DNA from: Georgenia sp. TF02-10
GTDB lineage: Bacteria; Actinomycetota; Actinomycetes; Actinomycetales; Actinomycetaceae
Length of the DNA stretch: 64,000 bases
Assembly (NCBI RefSeq): GCF_022759505.1
Contig: NZ_CP094289.1
Coordinates: 2,976,001 to 3,040,000 of the forward strand
Direction: 5' to 3'
The notes under the pieces are model-generated. The model was not told where the DNA came from. It searched no databases and saw only the letters and a list, made by a program, of their open reading frames with translations. Below, piece after piece: positions 1 to 6,770 of the stretch. How positions within the stretch are numbered: the stretch's first letter is position 1; each line of letters starts with the position of its first letter. A program made the position numbers and the translations under genes.

Positions 1-796
1 TCGCGAGAAGGAACTCGGCGAGCTCGGTGCCCGCGTCGCCGGAGTCGGTGATGATCCGTCCGGCCGCGCGCGGCGGCCGTGGCGCCGCGGTAACCACGGC
101 GGTCCCCGCACCGGACGCGCCGACCTCGGGGCCGCCGTCGGCCTCCGCGCCGGCGGTGGCGAGGGTGAGGTCGTCCAGGTCCCAGGTGGTGACCGGCTTG
201 CCCTTCGCGGCCCGGATCGCGGGGAAGCTGGGGTAGCGCGGCTCGTTGGCCTGGTCGGTGACCGACAGCACGAGCGGGAGCTCTGCGGCCTGGACCTCGT
301 CGGCGTCGCCGATGGTGCGGGTGACGGTCAGCTCCCGGCCGGCCACGGTCACCTCGCTGGCGAGGGTCAGCTGGGGCAGTTCGAGGGAGGCCGCGAGTGC
401 CGAGGGCAGCATCGCGGTCAGCCCGTCCATCGAGGCCATGCCGGTGACGACCAGGTCGACCGGGGCGTCCTCGCCGATCTTGCGCACCGCGGCGGCCAGC
501 ACCCGGGCGGTGCCGACGACGTCGGAGCCGGCCACCCGCTCGTCGGTGACGTGCACGGCGGCGTCGGCGCCCATCTGCAGCGCGCGGCGCAGGGCGTCGA
601 CGGCGTCCTCCGGGCCGGCGGTGAGCGCGACGACCTCCCCGCCGGTCTCCTCGGCCAGGGTCACCGCCGCCTCGACGGCGTTCTCGTCCAGCTCGTTGAG
701 CACGTCGTCCTCGCCGCGGACCAGGTGGCCGGCGTCGTCCAGGGACCGCTCGGACTGCAGGTCGGGGACGTGCTTGACGCACACGACGATCCTCAT
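1..796 (-). CDS. etfB: Electron transfer flavoprotein, beta subunit (partial)
   Basis: The product starts MRIVVCVKHVPD, the typical EtfB N-terminus, and 265 residues are visible before the window ends; no stop is seen, but the family is about 260 residues, so nearly the whole protein is present. EtfB pairs with EtfA to hold FAD and AMP and passes electrons from acyl-CoA and other dehydrogenases to the quinone pool. The ATG at 796-794 is preceded by a CANNNT hexamer (CAGGCT) six nt upstream, so a leaderless transcript is possible. EtfA would be expected just beyond position 1. A low-complexity Ala/Gly stretch near the C-terminus is unusual for the family. Confidence 0.9.
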   Translation of the reverse strand, partial: MRIVVCVKHVPDLQSERSLDDAGHLVRGEDDVLNELDENAVEAAVTLAEETGGEVVALTAGPEDAVDALRRALQMGADAAVHVTDERVAGSDVVGTARVLAAAVRKIGEDAPVDLVVTGMASMDGLTAMLPSALAASLELPQLTLASEVTVAGRELTVTRTIGDADEVQAAELPLVLSVTDQANEPRYPSFPAIRAAKGKPVTTWDLDDLTLATAGAEADGGPEVGASGAGTAVVTAAPRPPRAAGRIITDSGDAGTELAEFLLA

Positions 797-977
797 GCGC
801 CCAGCCTGCCACCCGGGCGCGCCAGCCCGGGAATCGGGCGGGGCCGGGGTGAGCAGGGACACGCCGACGGCGACCACCGGCGGCCCCGCCCGCCGTCGCC
901 GCACGCCGGCGCACAGCCTGCGCCGCGCCGGCGAGGCCACTGGCGGCCCCGTGCCCGCGCTGTAGTTCAATGTCCCG

Positions 978-3296
978 ATGAGCGCGCTCCCAGCGCTCGG
1001 GTCGCCCTCGCGCGTGCCGCCCGAGCCGCGGCCCTGGGCCGACGCCCCCGCCGACCGTGCCCCCGGGCACGCCCGCAACCCCCGCCGGCTGGGGGCCCAC
1101 CTGGTCGGGGACGGCGTCGACGTCGCCGTCGTCGCGTCCCGGGCGGACCGGGTCGACCTGTGCCTGCTGGACCTCGCCACGGACGGCTCGCTCGCCGAGC
1201 GCCGGTACCGGCTCCGCGGCCCGGTCGACGGCATCTGGCACGGGCACGTGCCCGGCGTGCGGGCCGGGCAGCGCTACGGGTTCCGGGTGCACGGCCCCTG
1301 GGACCCCGGCGCCGGCCTGCGGCACAACCCGGCCAAGCTGCTGCTGGACCCCTACGCCCGCGGCCTCGCCGGCGAGGTGACCCTCGCGCCGGCGGTCTAC
1401 GCCCACACCGTGGACGAGGACGGCCAGCCGGTCGACGGCGGCACCCACCGGGACGGCACCGACTCGGCCCCCTTCGTCCCGCACGCCGTCGTGCTCGACG
1501 CCGGGCCCACGCCGTCGGCGCACCGGGCGGTCCGGGTGGCCCCGGCGGACCCGACGGAGCGGACGGCCCGGCCGGGCACGCCGTGGTCGGAGACGGTGCT
1601 CTACGAGGCGCACGTGCGCGGGCTGACGAAGACCCTGCCCGGGGTGCCGCCGGAGCTGCGCGGCACCTACGCCGGGCTGGCCCACCCGGCCACCGTCGCC
1701 CACCTCACCGGCCTGGGCGTGACCGCCGTCGAGCTGCTGCCGATCCACGCCTCGATGACCGAGCCGTTCCTCGCCGCCACGGGCCTGACCAACTACTGGG
1801 GGTACAACACCCTGGCGTTCTTCGCGCCCGAGCCGCGCTACGCCAGCCCCGCCGCCCGGGCCGCCGGCCCGCAGGCCGTGCTGACCGAGGTCAAGGACAT
1901 GGTGGCGGCGCTGCACGCGGCCGGCTTGGAGGTCATCCTCGACGTGGTCTACAACCACACCTGCGAGGGCGGCGCGGACGGGCCGACGCTGAGCCTGCGG
2001 GGCCTGGACGCCACCGGCTACTACCTGCACGACGACGCCGCGCCGGGCCGGCTGGTCGACGTCACCGGGACCGGCAGCTCGCTGGACTTCCGGCGCACCC
2101 AGGTGGTCGGGCTCGCGCTGGACTCGTTGCGGTACTGGGCCGGCGAGGTGGGCGTGGACGGCTTCCGGTTCGACCTCGCCGTGACGCTGGGCCGCGACGG
2201 CGCCGAGTTCAGCCCCCGCCACCCCTTCCTCGTCGCCCTGGCCACCGACCCGGTGCTCGCCGACGTCAAGCTCATCGCCGAGCCGTGGGACCTCGGCCCG
2301 GGCGGGTGGCGCACCGGCCAGTTCCCCGCCCCGATGGCGGACTGGAACGACCGGTTCCGCAACACCGTGCGCACCTTCTGGCTGGCCGACGCCGGGGCGA
2401 TGGTCAGGGGGCAGACCGGGCACGACCTGCACGACCTGGCCACCCGGCTGTCCGGCTCGGCGGACCTGTTCGTCCACGGCGAGGTGCCCGGCGGGCGCGG
2501 GCCGCTCGCGTCCATCAACTACGTCACGGCCCACGACGGGTTCACCCTCGCCGACCTCGTCGGCTACGAGCACAAGAACAACCACGCCAACCTCGAGGGC
2601 AACCGCGACGGCACGGACGACAACCGCTCCTGGAACCACGGCGTGGAGGGCCCGGTCCCGCCCGACTCGGTCGCCGCCGCGATCCTCCCGCTGCGCCGCC
2701 GCTCCATGCGCAACGTCATGGCCACGCTGCTCGTCTCGGCCGGCACGCCGATGATCACCGCCGGGGACGAGATGGCCCGCAGCCAGCAGGGGAACAACAA
2801 CGCCTACTGCCAGGACAACGAGATCTCCTGGGTGGACTGGCAGCCGGCGCCGGGGCGCGCGGACATGCTCGCCACCACCCGCTACCTCCTGGCCCTGCGC
2901 CGGGAGCACCCCGTCCTGCGCCCGACCCGCTTCGCCACCGGCCGGCCGCTCGCCGGCGACACCGTCCCGGACCTCGCCTGGTTCGACGCCGGCGGAGTGC
3001 CGATGTCGCCGGACCGCTGGCACGACCCGCACCACCGGGTGCTGCAGATGCTGCGGTCGGGCCACCGGCACGGCGACCGGGACGCCCTGGTGGTCCTCAG
3101 CGGGGCGCTGGACCAGCGCGACGTCGTCCTGCCCGCCGGCCGGGGCACGGACTACGAGCTGGCCTGGGACTCCGCCTGGGAGCGCCCGGCGGAACGGGAC
3201 GTCGCCGCCCGGTCCGACCCGGCCAGCCTGGTGGCCGCCGCCGGGGAGACGGCCGCGCTGGAGCCGCTGTCGCTGCGGATCTACCTGTCCGCGTAG
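978..3296 (+). CDS. glgX: Glycogen debranching enzyme GlgX
   Basis: This 772-residue GH13 protein matches GlgX, which hydrolyses alpha-1,6 branch points in glycogen already trimmed by phosphorylase. An N-terminal CBM48-like beta domain precedes the catalytic barrel. Visible catalytic residues are the nucleophile D399 (in DGFRFDLAV), acid/base E435 (LIAEPWD) and D520 (VTAHDGFT). The family-typical stretch with KNNHANLEGNRDG follows. The ATG at 978 has no Shine-Dalgarno; TTCAAT lies six nt upstream and might be a weak -10. It stands alone, separated from trpS by a hairpin, but works with glgP and the glgE operon 3-6 kb downstream. Confidence 0.95.
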   Translation: MSALPALGSPSRVPPEPRPWADAPADRAPGHARNPRRLGAHLVGDGVDVAVVASRADRVDLCLLDLATDGSLAERRYRLRGPVDGIWHGHVPGVRAGQRYGFRVHGPWDPGAGLRHNPAKLLLDPYARGLAGEVTLAPAVYAHTVDEDGQPVDGGTHRDGTDSAPFVPHAVVLDAGPTPSAHRAVRVAPADPTERTARPGTPWSETVLYEAHVRGLTKTLPGVPPELRGTYAGLAHPATVAHLTGLGVTAVELLPIHASMTEPFLAATGLTNYWGYNTLAFFAPEPRYASPAARAAGPQAVLTEVKDMVAALHAAGLEVILDVVYNHTCEGGADGPTLSLRGLDATGYYLHDDAAPGRLVDVTGTGSSLDFRRTQVVGLALDSLRYWAGEVGVDGFRFDLAVTLGRDGAEFSPRHPFLVALATDPVLADVKLIAEPWDLGPGGWRTGQFPAPMADWNDRFRNTVRTFWLADAGAMVRGQTGHDLHDLATRLSGSADLFVHGEVPGGRGPLASINYVTAHDGFTLADLVGYEHKNNHANLEGNRDGTDDNRSWNHGVEGPVPPDSVAAAILPLRRRSMRNVMATLLVSAGTPMITAGDEMARSQQGNNNAYCQDNEISWVDWQPAPGRADMLATTRYLLALRREHPVLRPTRFATGRPLAGDTVPDLAWFDAGGVPMSPDRWHDPHHRVLQMLRSGHRHGDRDALVVLSGALDQRDVVLPAGRGTDYELAWDSAWERPAERDVAARSDPASLVAAAGETAALEPLSLRIYLSA

Positions 3297-3314
3297 CACG
3301 CCGGCACGGACCTT

Positions 3315-3346
3315 GCCGACGGCGGTCACGGCCGGCCGCCGTCGGC
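3315..3346. terminator. Hairpin terminator after glgX
   Basis: A perfect 11-bp inverted repeat, GCCGACGGCGG (3315-3325) with CCGCCGTCGGC (3336-3346), has a 10-nt loop and begins 19 nt after the glgX stop. There is no T-tract, which is common in actinobacteria. The same arm sequence is the core of repeat units at 9461-9536 and 17755. The rest of the gap up to 3483 is GC-rich with nothing recognisable. Confidence 0.6.
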
Positions 3347-3483
3347 CCACCGGACGCTCCGGCCGGGCGCCGTCGCCCGGACGCCACCACCCGGACGTCG
3401 TCGGCCGGGGACCTCAAGCCTCGGGCCGCCGTCGTCCGGACGCCCGAGGCAGCCGGGCGGGCCGGGGCCGCAGCCGCCGACGA

Positions 3484-3489
3484 TAGGCT
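3484..3489 (+). promoter_or_regulatory. -10 element of the trpS leader transcript
   Basis: TAGGCT (TANNNT) lies six nt before a GTG at 3496, the spacing of a leaderless start. No clear -35 is seen. It is the best promoter candidate in the 340-bp gap before trpS. Confidence 0.45.
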
Positions 3490-3495
3490 GTCCCC

Positions 3496-3528
3496 GTGCC
3501 GAACCCGCTGCGCCGATGGCCCCGGTGA
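3496..3528 (+). CDS. Possible 10-residue leader peptide upstream of trpS
   Basis: Reading from the GTG behind a leaderless-type -10 gives MPNPLRRWPR and a TGA. It holds one Trp codon (3517-3519) and three Arg codons and ends 108 nt before trpS. Translation attenuation by Trp-containing leaders is known for actinobacterial tryptophan genes, so a role in trpS control is conceivable. With a single Trp and no obvious mutually exclusive hairpins, this is only a candidate. Confidence 0.3.
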   Translation: MPNPLRRWPR

Positions 3529-3636
3529 CCGAAGACCTCGCCCGCTTCCCGGCCGGCCGTCCCCCGTGCGTCCCCGCCCGTCGTCCTTGCTGACGGCCCA
3601 CGCACCGGGCGGCACCACCCCAGACCCGAGGACACC

Positions 3637-4818
3637 ATGAGCACCCAGCCGACCCTGCCCCTCGCTGATGCGGCGGAGCCCGCCGCGGACGCCGCCCCGC
3701 CCCGGACCGAGCCGGCGGTAGAGCCCGACGCGGACCTGGCGGAGACCACCTCCGCCGCGTCCCTGGCCCGGACCCGGCAGCGGAGCGAGGAGATCGAGGC
3801 GGCGATCGCCCGCGACCCCAGCGGCTTCCGGGTCCTGACCGGGGACCGGCCGACCGGGAACCTGCACCTGGGCCACTACTTCGGCTCGCTGCGCAACCGG
3901 GTCCGGCTGCAGCAGGCCGGCGTGGAGACCATGGTCCTGGTGGCCGACTACCAGGTCATCACCGACCGGGACGGCGTGGGCCCCATCCGCGAGCGCGTGC
4001 TCTCCCTCGTGGCGGACTACCTGGCCGTCGGCATCGACCCGGAGCGCGCGACGATCTTCACCCACTCCGCCGTGCCGGCGCTGAACCAGCTCATGCTGCC
4101 GTTCCTCAGCGTCGTCACCGAGTCCGAGCTGCGCCGCAACCCCACGGTCAAGGCCGAGCTCGAGGCCAGCGGGGACCGGCCGATGTCCGGGCTCCTGCTG
4201 ACCTACCCGGTGCACCAGGCCGCCGACATCCTCTTCTGCAAGGCCAACCTCGTCCCGGTCGGCAAGGACCAGCTGCCGCACCTAGAGCAGACCCGCGTCA
4301 TCGCCCGCCGGTTCGACGAGCGGTACGGCCGGGCCGGCGACGGCACACAGCCGGTGTTCCCGCGCCCCGAGGCGCTGCTGTCCAGCGCCCCCAACGTGCT
4401 GGGCACGGACGGACAGAAGATGAGCAAGTCCCGCGGCAACGCCATCGAGATCGCCATGGACGCCGACACCACCGCGCGGCTCATCAAGCGGGCGGTCACC
4501 GACTCCGACCGGCACATCACCTACGAGCCCGAGCGCCGCCCGGCGGTGGCCAACCTCGTCCTGCTCACCGCCCTGGCCACGGACCGGGCACCGGAGGACG
4601 TCGCCGCCGAGCTCGGCGACGCCGGCGGGGCGGGCCTGAAGCGGGCGGCCACCGAGGCGGTCAACGAGCTCCTCGCCCCGGTCCGGGCCCGGCGCGCCGA
4701 GGTCGCCGCCGACCCGGCCTACCTCCTGCAGGTCCTGCGCACGGGCAACGACCGCGCGAACGCGATCGCCGACGCCACCCTCGCCGAGGTCCGCCAGGCG
4801 ATGCAGATGGTCTACTGA
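3637..4818 (+). CDS. trpS: Tryptophanyl-tRNA synthetase
   Basis: This class I synthetase charges tRNA-Trp. The HIGH-type motif is GNLHLGHY at residues 74-81 and the KMSKS loop is at 261-265. The protein is 393 residues, against about 330-340 for most bacterial TrpS; the excess is an acidic, Ala/Pro-rich N-terminal tail of about 60 residues. The ATG at 3637 has a GAGGA Shine-Dalgarno seven nt upstream, which supports the long start. A possible leader peptide lies upstream. Confidence 0.96.
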   Translation: MSTQPTLPLADAAEPAADAAPPRTEPAVEPDADLAETTSAASLARTRQRSEEIEAAIARDPSGFRVLTGDRPTGNLHLGHYFGSLRNRVRLQQAGVETMVLVADYQVITDRDGVGPIRERVLSLVADYLAVGIDPERATIFTHSAVPALNQLMLPFLSVVTESELRRNPTVKAELEASGDRPMSGLLLTYPVHQAADILFCKANLVPVGKDQLPHLEQTRVIARRFDERYGRAGDGTQPVFPRPEALLSSAPNVLGTDGQKMSKSRGNAIEIAMDADTTARLIKRAVTDSDRHITYEPERRPAVANLVLLTALATDRAPEDVAAELGDAGGAGLKRAATEAVNELLAPVRARRAEVAADPAYLLQVLRTGNDRANAIADATLAEVRQAMQMVY

Positions 4819-5171
4819 CGAAGCACCGCCGATGCCGCGCCGGTGCACCGGTTGGCGGTTCGCAACTGGACCCGTGATTCTCCCCGCCATAACCAACCTT
4901 CTTCACTACTCGGCCAGCGGCTCGCCGGCGCCGTCGGAAGGGTCGGGCCTGACTGCCGCCACAGCGCGCAGGGAGAGTAGGTCGATACCGACGAGTTGAT
5001 CGATGAGTGTCATCGGGCGACCGAAGGCGCCCGCTCCGATACCTCACGTGCCCTCCCTCGCGCGTCGCCCGCACCATGTCGAGCCGACCCCACAAGGGCG
5101 GACGGCGCCCGTGGTCAATCGATGCCCACCAATACTTGCCATCATGGAAAGCGATGTCTATGGTTTCCGTC
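4819..5171. other. Intergenic region between trpS and the membrane protein
   Basis: No supported gene is seen. The segment is lower in GC than its surroundings. Near its right end CATGGAAAG occurs at 5143-5151 and again at 5171-5179, the second copy covering the ATG at 5172, and GGAAA (5146-5150) pairs with TTTCC (5164-5168) as an inverted repeat. These are operator candidates for the downstream regulator. Confidence 0.4.
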
Positions 5172-5636
5172 ATGGAAAGTTCCCGGCAGATCCCCGTCCC
5201 AGTCTCACCCGCCGACGCCCGCACCTCGTTGGCGTCCCTGCAGGACGCCAACCGAGCTCTCGCCGACCACCTCCCGACGCCCTGGTGGTACCACCCGGGA
5301 ACCGGCCTTGCCGAGGCCCTCATCGTCTCCGCGCTGGCCCTGCCCGGTGCGTGGCCGGTCGCCGCCGTCGTGGTGGCGCTCGCACTGGTTGCCGTGCTCG
5401 TGGCCGCGTGGAGGCACCGCAGCGGCGTGGGGATGAGCAGCCGATACAGCGCTCTGGCGTGGCCGTGGCTCGTCGCCCTGGCCGTCATGCTCCTCGCGGG
5501 GCTCGCCGTAGCCATCCTGGTCGAGAACGCGATGGCGACGTACGTGGCCGCGGGCGCTGTCCTCGTCCTCACCACGGTCCTGGGTCGGCTCGGTGACAAC
5601 GCCCTGCGTCGGCGCCTACGCGCGCGGGAGCACTGA
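5172..5636 (+). CDS. Small multi-pass membrane protein of unknown function
   Basis: The 154-residue product has a soluble N-terminus of about 40 residues and then about four hydrophobic segments (near residues 45-62, 64-80, 95-117 and 121-138), ending in an Arg-rich tail. I do not recognise its function. The ATG at 5172 was chosen because the residues before it look non-coding. It ends five bp before a winged-helix regulator; this two-gene arrangement is common in actinobacteria, and the regulator probably controls the pair. An earlier in-frame start at 5007 is possible but adds low-quality sequence. Confidence 0.6.
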   Translation: MESSRQIPVPVSPADARTSLASLQDANRALADHLPTPWWYHPGTGLAEALIVSALALPGAWPVAAVVVALALVAVLVAAWRHRSGVGMSSRYSALAWPWLVALAVMLLAGLAVAILVENAMATYVAAGAVLVLTTVLGRLGDNALRRRLRAREH

Positions 5637-5641
5637 GGCGG

Positions 5642-5947
5642 GTGAAGCCGCGTTTCGACGAGATCGTCCACGCCCCCAACCGACTGAAGATCTGCTCCTT
5701 GCTCACCACCGCCGGGTCGGCCGAGTTCTCCACTATCCGGGACGTGCTCGGCGTCGCAGACTCCGTGACGAGCAAGCAGCTCAAGGTCCTCGCAGACGCC
5801 GGGTACATCCGCCTTACCAAGCGCACCGGCGCCGGGGGTCGCGCCAAGACGTGGGCCACCCTGACCGGCGAAGGCCGGTCAGCGTTCGAGGGCCACCTCG
5901 CGATGCTCCAGCAGCTGGCCGCCGAGGCCGCCCGAGCGCCGGGCTGA
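5642..5947 (+). CDS. Winged-helix transcriptional regulator (MarR/PadR-like, HTH_34 type)
   Basis: The 101-residue protein is a single winged-helix domain. A helix resembling N-R-L-K-I-C-S-L-L comes first, the recognition helix is around SVTSKQLKVLADAGYI (residues 40-55), and a wing with an RAKTW motif follows, as in HTH_34 proteins. It starts with GTG, with GAGGCGGG just upstream and only five bp from the membrane protein, so the two are probably co-transcribed. No ligand-binding domain is present. Confidence 0.75.
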   Translation: MKPRFDEIVHAPNRLKICSLLTTAGSAEFSTIRDVLGVADSVTSKQLKVLADAGYIRLTKRTGAGGRAKTWATLTGEGRSAFEGHLAMLQQLAAEAARAPG

Positions 5948-6198
5948 GGGCGGCCGACACCGCTGGTCTGCAGGTTGACCGCCGTCACGGCAACCGGTGC
6001 GGGCGGCGCCGCTGCCCGGGGGCGAAACGGGCCGGGCGACCGGTCAGCTGCTCCCCGGTAAGAAGGTGGCGCTGGTTGCAGCTCCACTCCAGCACCTCGT
6101 CCATTCGCAGGTGCTCGTAGCCGACGCGGACGCCTTTGACGGAGCCGAATACTCCTCTTGGTCCTGATTCCGGCCCAACCAGGGCGAGCCGTCCTACG

Positions 6199-6204
6199 TA
6201 GCCT
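6199..6204 (+). promoter_or_regulatory. -10 element, leaderless kinase gene
   Basis: TAGCCT lies seven nt before the GTG at 6212. This spacing decides the start of the next gene in favour of 6212 over an upstream TTG at 6158. Confidence 0.5.
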
Positions 6205-6211
6205 GGAACCC

Positions 6212-6766
6212 GTGAGCGCGGACATCCTCATCCTCACCGGCCCCCCGGGATCCGGGAAGTCGAGGACCGCTCGTGCGCTCGCCTCGACGTACCCGCGATC
6301 GGTCCACCTGCACACGGACGACTTCTGGCACGTCATCGTCTCGGGCGCGATCCCGCCCTACCGCCCAGAGTCCGAGGACCAGAACCACACCGTCATGCGC
6401 GTCATCCAGCGCGCGGCGGCCGCGTACGCGGCAGGCGGGTTCGTCACCGTCGTCGACGGTGTCGTCGGCCCGTGGATGCTCGACCACTTCCGACGTGCCG
6501 CCGGCGAGGACGCCGCGCGCCTCCACTACGTGGTGCTCCGACCGTCCCGCGAGGAAGCGCTCCGCCGGGCCCAGCACCGGACAGGACCGGACGCGCTCGT
6601 GGACGAAGAACCGATCCTCTCGCTCTGGGACCAGTTCTCCGACCTCGGCCGCCTGGAGCGGCACGTCATCGACTCCACCCACCAGGAACCCGCCGAGACC
6701 CTGCGGTGCGTGCAGGAGGCCGTCGCGAGCAACGCCTTCGTCCTGGAGGCAGGACCGCGCGGGTGA
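6212..6766 (+). CDS. P-loop kinase-like protein
   Basis: The 184-residue protein opens with a Walker A motif, GPPGSGKS, at residues 10-17. A TDDFW segment near residue 37 and a VVDGVVGPW segment near residue 78 resemble Zeta-toxin/chloramphenicol-phosphotransferase-like AAA_33 kinases. A basic R-rich lid follows around residues 110-125. The substrate cannot be told; small-molecule or nucleotide phosphorylation is likely from the family. It converges on glgP, with only four bp between the stops. The GTG start at 6212 is supported by a leaderless-type -10. Confidence 0.7.
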   Translation: MSADILILTGPPGSGKSRTARALASTYPRSVHLHTDDFWHVIVSGAIPPYRPESEDQNHTVMRVIQRAAAAYAAGGFVTVVDGVVGPWMLDHFRRAAGEDAARLHYVVLRPSREEALRRAQHRTGPDALVDEEPILSLWDQFSDLGRLERHVIDSTHQEPAETLRCVQEAVASNAFVLEAGPRG

Positions 6767-6770
6767 GCCG

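Noticed and set aside
551-3640. Very long plus-strand frame overlapping glgX
   Set aside because: Arg/Pro/Gly-rich composition and lack of motifs show it is the shadow of glgX, as expected at this GC content.
6000-6145. Minus-strand peptide beginning MDEVLEWSCNQRHLL
   Set aside because: About 39 codons with protein-like composition, but no ribosome site or leaderless -10 at the ATG and no known family; perhaps a gene remnant.
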